A DNA stretch of 64,000 nt from Dendrocalamus latiflorus (Eukaryota; Streptophyta; Magnoliopsida; Poales; Poaceae). The stretch covers positions 33,172,226-33,236,225 of the forward strand of contig CM029610.1 in the NCBI GenBank assembly GCA_017311315.1. Reading direction: 5' to 3'. The notes beneath the pieces were generated by a model, which was not told the DNA's origin, ran no database searches, and was given only the letters and a program-made list of their open reading frames with translations. Each line of letters starts with the position of its first letter. The stretch's first letter is position 1. Of the stretch, positions 24,830 through 35,815 are shown piece by piece. A program made the translations under genes and the position numbers.

Positions 24830-25510
24830 CAACATCATCACCGGATGTGTGTGATGCACCGTCTGCTGGAAAATCCCGAAAAGGAAGAGGACTTTTGAAA
24901 AGGCCCGATGGCTGATTTACCATCACGGATGTCGATGCATCTGGGACCCCTCTCAATCCTCACCGAGCAGTGCCTGCATTCTAGAGAATAGTTGATATAG
25001 TTGCATGGAAATGGATTGAAATCACGTTTGTTTCATGGAAGAAGGTCACCGAAGTTTGGAAAAGTCAGTTGCTGATCGAAGTTTTCTGATCTTTTGAGAT
25101 CCTAGAAGGACACCAGGCATTGCTAGTGGCATGCAAAACATGGAAGAACTTTGAGAGCCTGCTTGTCAAGGAATACATGGAGAAGGATCTCATGCCCTTC
25201 CACAAGTATCCATTACTGGAACCGCAATGGCAAGAGTTTGTGGAGGTGAAGATGGTAGATAATTTTAGGAGTGAAAATGCAGTGCATAGGGCCCTCCAGT
25301 CAAAAAACATGCATCCCTACAGACTTGCCACCGTTGGGTATGCAGTTAAAATCCCGTAGTGGAAGGAGGACAAACAGGCAATCCTACGGAAGACCTCCTT
25401 GCCATTTGCTAGGATCCCTAATCAGCACGCTCAAAATTGGATAAGAATGAGGTCATCTACCATGTCGGGGGCCATATCCTTTTGAAAGCCCACAGATGAG
25501 AAAGTGTCCC
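24830..25510 (+). pseudogene. TNPA-like CACTA gene (Transposase_24 type)
   Basis: Second gene of the CACTA element. A basic, serine-rich start (KSRKGRGLLKRPDG) is followed by TPLNPHRAVPAF, VAWKWIEITFVSWKKV and LVACKTWKNFESLLVKEY. The diagnostic block is SKNMHPYRLATVGYAVKIP, then NWIRMRSSTMSG, which corresponds to the HPYRxGTxGYAGK...NWVRARS motif of the plant Ptta/En/Spm (Transposase_24) family. Proteins of this type are thought to bind subterminal repeats. Stops occur near 24914, 24982 and 25358, so it is dead. Confidence 0.75.
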
Positions 25511-25634
25511 ACTGCCTGGAAGCGTTACAACTTTGGACCCTGGCCGCATGTCTAGGTCTAACCGGGTTTACCTCCTGGGCCATAGGTCTAAATGGGCTGA
25601 ACACAACTAAGCTCACGAAGTAATGGAGCAACAT
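25511..25634 (+). other. Unassigned stretch between the CACTA gene and a solo LTR
   Basis: Contains the left AACAT target duplication at 25630-25634. The frame CLEALQLWTLAACLGL cannot be assigned; it could be the end of the CACTA gene or the left edge of the LINE that continues at 28194. Confidence 0.4.
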
Positions 25635-28188
25635 TGTCGGGACCCTGAATTTTTGAACCCGGACCCTTTGTGTATTACAGCACTAGTCCCAGATCAAAGC
25701 TAGTGCACACAGTTAAACAGAAATGATTACATAACCAACAACATTTTATTACAATAATAGAGAGTACTGACCGAAAGGTCTCATTATTACAAATGAGGTT
25801 TCAAGACCTCGCACACACGAAACACAGCGGAAGCAAAAATAAATCCAGCGGAGACCCATCAATACGCCACAGGCAATTGACTGGGGAAGCGCGACCTAGT
25901 ACTCCGGGAATCCTTCGTCGAATCCACAAGCGAAGTATTCGTAGTCACCTTCTTGAGCTTCATATTCTTCTGAGTTGATTTTAAGTGCAGCATGTGAGTA
26001 CACAAAGTACTCCACAAGTCTTGGGGAAAATGCAATAGATGCAAGGCTTGACAAAGGAAGGCCATATGGTTCTTTTGCACAAAGCAATATTTACTTGTTT
26101 TAACTGAAACTAATGAGCATTTTGTAGTTAATGTTCTAACCACCAACACTAGTCGATAAAGTTTAGAATTCCGGGTTACATCCACCCACACTAGCTTCAA
26201 CCGCTAGGATACCCTTTCGAGAGTTCCCTCCACTCTCGAGATCTCAAAACTTTGATTTTAAAAACGAAAACCACAAATCTACCATGTGAATGCATTTCTT
26301 GCCTGCCCTTGACCGTGGGCACGGCTATTCGAATAGGTTGACACTCTGCAGAGGTTGTACAACTTTACCCCCAAGAGATAAATTATCCTAACAGTCACCA
26401 TGCTTCCTTTGGCATGAGACCCAGATAAAATATCACAAAGCCTTTACCTCACTCTAGTCTAACCAGACACCACCCGCTGAGGTTTCACCGCAGAAGGGTT
26501 GAATCCACCCAGTCCGAAGCCCCCTCTTGTGCCATATGAGTACAGTAAATCCCTGTCCCTCACTGTGAATAACCAGTAAATCCCTGGCACCCACTTTCCA
26601 CTGGTGGCACCTAAACTAGACTATCGTAAGTTAATCAGTTAGGTCGTACCCATATAGACTTGGGGTTGTACGGTAGTGCTCGGTCTGGACAAACACAAGA
26701 GTCAGTCCTTAATCGACTAGGGCGGAACAGACACTTTACAAAATCTCGTGCTAACCGCACCAAACCAATCCACCATCCGCCCTGGTCTAAAATAATTTTC
26801 ACATTTTATTTTATTTTAAAAGAACAGTGGCAACTCCAATCACCACTAATTTCCAGATACAAAGACTAGTTAAAAGAATTATAATTTCCCATTTCCAAGG
26901 CTACAAAGGTTAAATAGCATGACTAAGCATTTTACTACCGTTCTAATATTTATCAAAGATTTAATAATAATCTCATTATTGAGACAAAGGAAATCCTAAG
27001 GTTACAAAGGTACATGGCATTCAACTTCAATTGAGGGCATAACAATAATTGGTTTAACTAACTTGCTAAAACAAAAATTAAGATTCTATGTAAATAGCGA
27101 TGCACATAAATTTAAAATAATTAAAATATTTCACAAACATAGGTTCAAAATGATCAAAGGAGACTTGCCTTCTTATGCACTGGTTGGTCCCTCTTGCTGC
27201 CTTTTGACAAACTCTTCGGCGACGTCGGGTTCTACGCGCGAAACGACAAAACAAACAAAGTAAATTCAAATAAAATTAAAATAAACTCCAAAAACTTAAA
27301 AACCAGAACCAAAATATAGAGCTCAATTTTATATGAATTTAGGAAAAAGAATTGGGTCAATCGGAGTTCGGACGAAGGAGAACGAGCGATCTAAAGTTTG
27401 CCAGGGCGAGAAAATGCTGGAAATTAGCAAAAGTTACTGTTTATCCGAGAGCAGCACTTTTGGAGAGAAGGCTAGTGCTAGCGAGAGGAGGCATGGGAGG
27501 TGAATCTAACTAGCAAAATGGATTGTTAGGGACCTAAGGCACACATAGGAAGTGACGGCACGCCAAACGGAGAACGATGACGGCACGGGCGGCTACAACG
27601 ACATGGTTAGGAGAGAGAAATAAAACCCGGGCATAAAACATGGAGAAGTAGGGTGAGCATGGGCTAGAATGCGGCTTGGAAACCGACTCCGATTCACGGA
27701 TTTCGGTTTAGAGTCTGTTTCAGAAAATAGGAGATAAAAGGCAAACGGATGAATGAAATGGAAAGAGGCCAATTGGGATGGATTTGTTGCGTGATTTGGC
27801 ACAACTTTCCTTTTGGGAGGACATTGAAATAAGGTCCGGATTGGAAGTTATGAAGAGAGAGAAAAATGGAAGGAAACGTGTACAGAACTGGAATCGAGCT
27901 CTGCTCGCGTCGTGCTGGGGAAGACGGACGTCTCTCCTCTCCTTTTTTTGGAAATTTAAAATTGAGCTCAAACAAACTCCGAAAAATCCAAGAAAATACA
28001 AAAAAATTCCTTGTGACACAAGGAACACAAATAAAATATTTTTGGCAAATATTAATATTTAATTTAATCATATTAAATGTTTTTAATTAATGAAAATTCC
28101 AATTAAGCTTTAATTAATTCCAGAAAAATCCAAATGGTGAGTTTTATTTTAAAAGCTTCAAAAAGGCTCTGAAAATCAGGATGTTACA
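25635..28188 (-). mobile_element. Solo gypsy LTR (2.55 kb) with AACAT target duplication
   Basis: The minus-strand LTR starts at 28188 (TGTAACATCC) and ends at 25635. It is flanked by perfect AACAT duplications (25630-25634 and 28189-28193). It aligns with the LTR at 18431-22017 over its distal part (25635-27180 versus 18431-20050) and with the fragment at 54731-~56170 over its start. The GC-rich leader is much shorter than in the 18431 copy. No internal region. Confidence 0.92.
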
Positions 28189-28193
28189 AACAT

Positions 28194-28712
28194 ACTTATA
28201 AGTGATATTGGGCCTTCTCCCCTAAAAAGACTAGTCCAAAGGGTGGAGGCTCCCTTACACTTATAAGTTGTACTTTCTTCTTTCCCATAATCCATGTGGG
28301 ACTATTTCTAACAAGGATTGCATGTGTGATGTTACTCTTTGGCATCATGGGACAAAGTACGTAGGCCAAAAAAGAAAGGAGGTCTTGGGGTGCTTTATCT
28401 ACAACTATAGAATGAGGCTTTACTTTTGAAGCACCTTCATAGATTCTATGGCAGATAGGACAACCCATGGGTTTGCTTAGTATGGGAAGTCCCTTATGCA
28501 GCAAATGCTTGTGGTTCCTTTTGGTGGAGAGATGTCATGAAATATATCATGGTATTTTGCGGTATTGCAATGGGAAACCTTGGGGATGGATGGGCATTTT
28601 ATTCTGGAAGTACTACTAGGACTAAAATCTCCTTTGCAGAAAATACTCAAGACTCTATTTCTTATGCTACGTGTTAAGACATCTTAGTGAGGGATTACAT
28701 GAAAACAAATGA
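28194..28712 (+). pseudogene. LINE (L1-type) RT end, piece 1 of 3
   Basis: Broken reading frames match the C-terminal end of plant LINE reverse transcriptases. A GGLGV-like block precedes NEALLLKHLHRFYGR, then PWVCLVWEV, then GSFWWRDVMKY, then a GNLGDGWAFYFW-type motif (around 28360-28620), the segment just before the zf-RVT zinc knuckle. Stops and one-base shifts are frequent. The piece is cut at 28717 by an LTR retrotransposon and continues at 42172. Confidence 0.75.
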
Positions 28713-28717
28713 CCCTT

Positions 28718-30146
28718 TGAAGGACCATGTGAGACGGTCCATGGTAATGCTGTGATGAACCATTGCAAGTTTCGTGCAGTGGTCAAGTGATTTTGCAAAG
28801 ATTGCACTTTGTCTAGATTAGTTTTGGGTAGAAATTGAAGATTTTGGGATTTAAGTCATGGATTACATTGGGTGACCTGGGTCATTGCATTAAGGTTACA
28901 TGTGGTATGTTTTGATTAATGTGGGTCAAGTTGTGAAGAACATATGCCCGAAAATGATTTCTTTGCCTTTAGATGTGCAGGGTCGCTTGGAGTCAACCAT
29001 GGTCAATGGTGAGTATCTAAGCTATGCTCACAGATGAGCTAAGGCCCAGAATGATTGAGGATGCTGAGTGAGGCAGTGAGCTCAAGCATGGCATGAGAAA
29101 GGAGGGAAATGTTGTAGCCGAGTTCAAATGGCGGGATTGCACCATGTAGCTTGGACGGTCTAAGTAAGTCGTGGTTCAGTGGAACCGAGATAAGAGAGAA
29201 TTGTCAATACGTGGCAAGCTAGTGGTGCACTTACACATGGCAAGTATGGAAATTGCTTGCAAAGGATAGTGATGAATGGGTCAACAAAGGGTATTTTGGT
29301 TGTTTGGTCAAAATATCGGAAACTACCTTGGATCAAAACCATAGAGCATGTGTGGCATTTGGGAGAGTGGTTTAGGTCAAGGTCAATCAAGGCTAAGGAT
29401 TTAGCAGATTCGGGCTTATGCGCTTTAAAAAGCGTACACAAGTGAACATGTGTGAGCAAAACCCATGTGTGCGGGGTTATTGGGTTCCCCCATTGTGCTA
29501 AGTGGATAGTATCCACTAAGGCGTGGATGTGGCTAGCTAGCTGATCTATAAAAGGGGGTTGGAATGGAGACTTGTTGTTAACCATCCAACCCATCTCGCT
29601 TGTGCTTTCATATTTAGGGTTAGGGTTTGAGTATAGAGTACTTTGTGTGCTCTCTGTCCTCCAAGGTGGAGTGGCTGTAAAACTTTCCTCCTCAAGCAGC
29701 AATAGAATCAACCTTTGATCATCTCTATGGCTATTTCTTGTCTTGATTGATTTGCTCTTGATTTGATTCGCTTTTCCTCTCCTTCCATCCTTCTTCTTGA
29801 TCTTACTATACTAAGGACGTATAAGAGGTGGAGATAATGTCAGGAAATCTATCTCCGCCCATCTAGGTACTTTGGTAAAAAGTTCATCAAGAAACGTACT
29901 TTGGTAAAAAGTTCATGAAGAAACTCGGTTTTGCATGTTTTTGATCTTTCAAGTAATTTCTTAATCTGGGGGGTTTCTAGCTTGATTTCATCGGTGTTCT
30001 AACTTGCTGTAACATGTGAAAATACATCTAGAGTCATTTTGGTTATCATCCACTTATGAGTAAGTCGTATTCACTATTTCAAGTTTTTGATCAGTTTTGG
30101 AGCAATCTATCTTAAAACTGATATAGGTCTCAACTTTGATAATGTT
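28718..30146 (+). repeat. 5' LTR of the non-autonomous element, part 1
   Basis: Begins TGAAGGACCATG. It aligns with the 3' LTR at 40958 but contains about 740 bp (28777-29520) that the 3' LTR lacks. It is cut at 30146 by a gypsy LTR insertion with ATGTT duplication (30142-30146 and 38565-38569) and resumes at 38570. Confidence 0.88.
29545..29555 (+). promoter_or_regulatory. TATA box in 5' LTR
   Basis: TCTATAAAAGG, matched by the same box in the 3' LTR at 41041, in the conserved context GCTAGCTAG...CTATAAAAGGGGG. Confidence 0.6.
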
Positions 30147-31748
30147 TGTACAGGTAACCCCGGGCGAGGGTCGCCGTATGTGTGTTCTGTACTAGTCCCA
30201 TGATTAGTAGTTAGTACACACTTTACAATATTGAGGTCACATCCATACACTTTGAATATATTTAATTTATGACAAAGAAGTGAATACAATAAGGTTCTAT
30301 AACATGTGGCCGATTGTCCAAGAGAATACCAGAGTCAAGAGTAAATTGCAGTGGAAGACAAATAACTAAGTAGAAGCATCAATCTAGTGGTATATCACCA
30401 TATCCACAGGCAAACGACTAGGGGATTAGGCCCTAGAAAACCCAACAACGAGCTCCCCGATGCTAGGGGCAAACTATGCATCGTTGGGCATGACATCTTC
30501 ATTCTCTGGTCAACAACAATTTAAGCAAGGTTGAGTACATTGTGTACTCAGCAAGACTTGTAGTGTATCATAAAGTTTTACATATATGCAAGGCTGTCAA
30601 AGGATGAGGCTCTATACTAAGTTATTTTCAACATAAAGCAGATTTCATTTACCAATAAGTAGTAATTTGCAACTGGAATTGCAAAGAGCATTTGACTTAC
30701 TCAGCTAAATGCTAGAGCCCATATAGCATATGTGGTAGTACGGTGTGACTTAGATGAGCAGCAATAACATTCGGTCCTTAATTGACATGAGCGAGAATCT
30801 CCCCCTATACACATGTGAGATTCCCTCTCGTGCGAGATTCCCTCTCACATTTGACAGATTATTGTATAGCTCGCCCATGTCCAAAAACTAAGTTTTTCAT
30901 TTTATTTGATACGAAAGTAATAGAGGTACCCTCTCTGGTCCAATATTTTGAAATCATCAATCCCACATGAAGATTTGTTTGAAATTCAAACTTAGTAGAA
31001 ACTAGTGCTTATCTAAGCATCTAGACCATATATCAATGTAGTATTCCCCAATTTATAGTATACATCATCTAAATCATATCCTAGAGGTTACAACGGTGAG
31101 GGTTTCAAGTTTTCAAGGATGTTCAATGCATACGAGTGGTCGTAACTACCATTACCTATGATATATCAGTTTTATCAAAATATACACGCATGCATAATAG
31201 GTTTTACAAACAATATACAATAATTAAAATACTAGGATCAACATGGTCAAAGAGGGTGCTTGCCTTGCGCTTGTTGCTCAGAGAATGTTTCCGTTGCGTT
31301 CTCAGTGTTGTCTGGCGTGGAGTCATCTAATCGATATAATTCAGATAAAAGTTAATAAGAGCCAAATAAATAGAGACAAGACTCAAATGTTTTTGTAAAT
31401 TCAGAAAGTCCTATTTTATAAAAATTTAGAAACAAAGACATCTAAATTTGGAGTTCGTACGCAAAAGTTATTAAAGTTTGAGTTTTTGCTCGGTTGGAAT
31501 TGTTTCTTCTCGGTGAGTACTGAGCTATTTATGACTATTAATGATCTTCGGACGCTTTGAGTACCGTTCCACCGGCCACGACACTTTGACTATAAAGGTC
31601 TTTGTCCTACCACAACTTCAGCCGTACCGCTCATACAAAGCCAATATTACTGGTCTTCGTCCGCGTAGGTCCTCCGAGCACCGAGTGGGTACTGCAACTT
31701 ATGACTACCAATTAACAATTAGGTTCTATAGATTTCTGACTATCAACC

Positions 31749-32008
31749 GAGTACTGTTACTTACAACTATGACCGGGTATTGTAACTTACGACTACGACT
31801 GGGTACTTTAAATTACGACTATGACCATGTACTGTAACTTACGACTATGACTGGGTATTGTAAATTATGACTACGACTGTGTACTATAACTTACGACTAC
31901 GACCAAGTACTATAACTTACGACTACGACCATGTATTGTAACTTACGACTACGACCGGGTACTATAAATTATGACTACAATCGTGTACTGTAACTTACGA
32001 CTATGACT
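31749..32008. repeat. 26-bp tandem repeat, ten copies
   Basis: Ten consecutive 26-bp units with the form GGGTACTGTAACTTACGACT plus ACGACC, each differing at a few positions. They lie inside the 30147-38564 LTR and are AT-rich, with GACTA/CGAC words. Confidence 0.88.
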
Positions 32009-32345
32009 ATCAACTATCGACTGTCAACCACGGCATATGACTATCGACTTATGACAATCGATCATGGCTTATGACTGTAGACTTAGACTATCGACATATG
32101 ACTATCGACTTACAAATATCAGTCACAGCTTACGGCTGTTAACTTATGACTATCGACTTACGACTATCGGTCATGGCTTACGATTATCAACATATGACTA
32201 TCAGTAACAGCTTATGACTATCGACTTTTGGCCATCAACTTACAACTATTGAATTATGACTATCGGTCACAGCTTACGACTATCAACTATGACTATCGGT
32301 GTGTGCTGCGACTTACAAGTATCGGTTAGCGTTGTAACTTTTGAC
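32009..32345. repeat. Degenerate short tandem repeats (CTTATGACTATCGA type)
   Basis: Words such as TTATGACTATCGAC and CGGTCATGGCTTAC recur every 13-26 bases. The array appears to have decayed from the same origin as the 26-bp array just before it. Confidence 0.7.
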
Positions 32346-32399
32346 TATCTTCTGCACTTACAACTGATCTGCCACACTCGAGTATTATGAATCTAGCTG

Positions 32400-32875
32400 T
32401 GGCTGAAGGTTTCGACTATGGCTATGGTCAAAGATTTCGACAACGGCTGCGGTCGAAGATTTTGACAACGTCAACGGTCAAAGATTTTGACAGCAGCTGT
32501 GGTTGAAGATTTTGGCACCGTCAGCGGTCAAAGATTTTGACAGCAACTACAGTCGAAGACTTCAACATGACAGTGGTCAAGGGTTTTGACACATTAGTAG
32601 TCAAAGATTCCAATATCCAGCTATGGTTGGAAACATCGATGTGATAGCGGTCGAGGATTTTGATGCCCAACAGTGGTCGAAGATCACTGCCATGCCAGTG
32701 GTCGAAGATCACGACCTTGTAAGTGATCGACAATCACGACCAAGCCAGCGGTTGAAGATCACGACCATGCAAGTGGTCAAAGATTTAGACTACGCAAGTG
32801 GTCAAAGATCACGATGACGTAAGCGGTTGAAGATCTCGTCTATGCAAGCGATTGAAGTTTATGACAAGGCCACCA
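32400..32875. repeat. Degenerate ~25-30-bp tandem repeats (GTGGTCAAAGATTTTGAC type)
   Basis: Units such as GCAAGTGGTCAAAGAT plus CACGACC recur about every 25 bases near 32640-32870. Longer versions with GGTCAAAGATTTTGACAGC recur before that. GGTC and GACC words are frequent, giving many short inverted matches. Confidence 0.75.
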
Positions 32876-33366
32876 GATTTTGACTTCGACTGCTATAGTT
32901 CCATTCTCGTGTTCGACTGCTATGGTTCCTTCTAGAGTTTGATTACTTTAGTTATTTTCTCAACTACGATTGCTTTTCGTTCTCCTTTTGACTATTTCAC
33001 ATTGTCTTCGGTGAGCTCCTCCTCTCCCATAGAGAATGTGAAATAGAAAAGAGAACTAAATTATCATAGGCTCACTGGAGAGAGAAGTCTTATGGCGACG
33101 TCTGGTTGGAGATGAAGAAGAAAGCCTATCACGAGGGATCCATTGCATGAAAGGTCAAACAAATGAGTGAGGTGCTTAAGGAAGTGGTAAGGCATATTGA
33201 GACATAGGGAGGAGAGAAGCTCACCAGCGAAGCTAGCACACGATGGCGTGCTCATCAGAGTCACGTACAACTTTAGTTTTCTCATTGTTTCAGAGAGCGG
33301 GGTGCTCAAGGATCATGCGCAAGAGACCGAGTGGTGAGTTGAAGAGCTATGGCATGGTCAGGGTGT

Positions 33367-33376
33367 GTTTTATAGG
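33367..33376 (-). promoter_or_regulatory. TATA box of the 30147-38564 LTR
   Basis: Reads CCTATAAAAC on the minus strand, at the edge of the leader region. Confidence 0.45.
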
Positions 33377-33473
33377 CACAGTCTTGGGCTCTTGCCATGG
33401 AATTCAAGGTGAAGAAGACAGTTGTCGCATCAGAGCGATGGGTTAGGAAGGAGTGGGCAACAGTAGAGGGGAA

Positions 33474-34886
33474 TGTTGGTGATATGCCCTAGAGGCAACA
33501 TGGAGATGTTGAATATATCACATACTATGTTTATGATACATTGCTTTATTCCTTGAAATAGACATTATCATTATTGATCAATGAGTATGTGACTTATTCA
33601 TGAGACTCTTAATGCCAAAATGTTGCTATTTCTAAATGATCCCTGATCATATATCATATGAGGAACAAATATGATTCAAAGATCAGCATATGTATTGATT
33701 GATGATCATGTCTCATGGATCATGGTATGGAGATACCAAATCAATAATATGGACATGTGTTAGTGAACATATGTTGGATAGACCCGCCATGAGACACTGC
33801 AGAGATTCCATGTGTCATTAGTTGGTCTCAAGTAGTGTTTATGTAGAATCGTTAGACTTGAGATCATCATGGTTCCCAACATGCGTAGTAGCCTATTTTG
33901 GGACTACTAACCACTACTCCGTAACTGGGTAGTCATAAAAGTAGTCTTCGGGTTTGCTATGAAACATGTAGTGGGATGTGAATGATCAAGGTAGAATTTG
34001 CCCCTCCTTATGGGAGAGATATCTCTGGGCCCCTCGATGTAATGGATTATGAAAGTGCATGGCCATGCCAATGTGATTGAGGAGTCAATCACAAGTTTAT
34101 AATCCATCATGAAATCGAGAGAGTGATTGAGCTATTAAGAGGATGACACAGGTCTCGCCTTGAGCTTAATCTATATCGTGAGGCAAAGGGATTCGTACAT
34201 GAGAACATTACAGGTTCAGCCGATATGATCTTTACGTATACTTTGGGGTTAATATGTCTTGCTAGAGGCCGCTATTAACAGGGTGACCAGAAAGGCGTTT
34301 CCGGGTCGCGACCAAGTATACGTGAACCTACAGGGTCGCACACTTAACGGGTTGGAACACTAATTCGAATGTGATTCGGATGTGGGCTCAATTCGGATAG
34401 AGATCCGGATAGACTCCTATTGGGCCTCGGTCCACGAGGCCCAAGTGAGGAGGTCTATATATTTGGAGGCGGGGGGGCTGAGGGATGGATGCATATGTTC
34501 CTCCCGAGCAAAACCCTAGCCGCCACCTCCCGAGCCAAACCCTAGCCGCTCGCGAGTGCTGGTACACTCGCGATCGGCGTTCCAGCCCCGGACGTGTGGA
34601 TACCGGTGGAGGCGCTGCTCGTTGCGGCGTTGATTGGCATCAACAAACTACAGATTGGATCTGCTCGTGGTGTGTTTGATCGCGTGGAGGAGACGATCTG
34701 TTCGGGACGATCGGCTACTTCCACTACTACCTCGACGCGCGTGGTTGGATCGGCTTCTCCAACTCTTCTTCCGCTGCGCTGCGCGTCTAGTGGTAACGAT
34801 CTATGATCCCTTCTTAGCATGATGTCCTGGTGTGCGCGGTAGAAATTTTTTATTTTCTGCTATCGTAGCCTACGCGCGTTCATTCA
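33474..34886 (+). mobile_element. Solo copia LTR with GGGAA target duplication
   Basis: 1,413 bp, beginning TGTTGGTGATATGCCCTAG, the start I associate with a widespread grass Ty1/copia LTR family, and ending in CA. It is flanked by perfect GGGAA duplications (33469-33473 and 34887-34891). A TATA-like TCTATATAT lies at 34454. Frames at 34,485-34,820 are leader sequence. No internal region remains. Confidence 0.92.
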
Positions 34887-35815
34887 GGGAAACCATGGGC
34901 ACGGCATCTAATATTAGGGAAACTCGAGCCACAACCATGACAGAGCTGGCACATGCGCGCGAGGTGGCAAACAATTTCTGCTAGTGGACCTGGTGCGTCA
35001 GCAAGTGAAGAGATGTATCCTAATGGGATTATCTTGACATGCAAAAGGGTTTAGGAGTATGCTCGAGTAGTTGCAGAGATCAGATGATGTTCGACTAGCA
35101 ACAGGTATTAACGAAGATCAAACAGTGTTTGACTAGCAGTGGGGTATCAGATGACATTCGAATCGCTTGGGAAATTAAAGAGAATCGGACGATGTTCGAC
35201 TAGTATTGAAGCATCGGATGATATCTGAGTGGTACCATTCAAAGTTTTTGAGCAGTGTGGTCGAAGAGCTTCTAGTATGAAGCAGACGAAGTGGAGTGGT
35301 CAAAGATTCCAGGTAAGCGGTCGGAGATCCTATGACATGCAGTGTTCGGAAGCTATGGTCATCGGATCCAACATGTTTGAGCACTCGTGGCAGAACTTGC
35401 AAAGCTGGGCCCAAGGCCAGCTTAGTGGTCATGATGCAAAGCTGGGCCCAAGGCCAGGATGCATAGTGGAAAGGCGTGGCATAGAGCATGGCCACGTCGT
35501 CGCAGCACAGTGGTAGGATGGGCGGCACAGCATGACACGTTGCGCATGGGCTGTTCATAGAGAGGAGTAACAATGGGCATGGTATTCAAAATAATGAGCA
35601 TGGCATCAAAATCAGTGGCCTATGCTCATGTAGGTTGGATGTGGAAGAACGGTACTGCAAGTGGGCCACACTTGTCCGTGAGAGGGAAAGAAAGAGTGAG
35701 GTTGGCTGAGGGGTTTGAGCAAAAGTTAGACACATCATATGAGCTCGACAGATTTTGAGAATATTTGCAAACGCTCCTGATAGAGAGTTGATAATTGTGT
35801 ATATTTTTCAGAGTT

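Larger units (their letters stand above)
16050..25510 (+). mobile_element. Degenerate CACTA (En/Spm-like) transposon G, interrupted by LTRs
   Basis: Holds two CACTA-type genes in the usual order on the plus strand: a TNP2-like transposase (16076-18430, resuming at 22018 and 22946-23750) and a TNPA-like/Transposase_24 gene (24830-25510). AC-AAACGGTTTT inverted motifs at 23935-24080 look like CACTA subterminal repeats. Insertions at 18431-22017 and ~22041-22945 break the first gene. Terminal CACTA motifs with a 3-bp duplication were not confirmed at either end, so the limits are approximate. Confidence 0.75.

Noticed and set aside
27592..28071. Frames of 69-125 residues on both strands near 27.6-28.1 kb
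   Set aside because: Inside the U3 of the solo LTR 25635-28188; overlapping frames in both directions and no domain.
31749..32875. Possible CRISPR-like array of regularly spaced repeats
   Set aside because: Plant context. The units are contiguous with no unique spacers, and the array lies inside an LTR, so these are ordinary tandem repeats.
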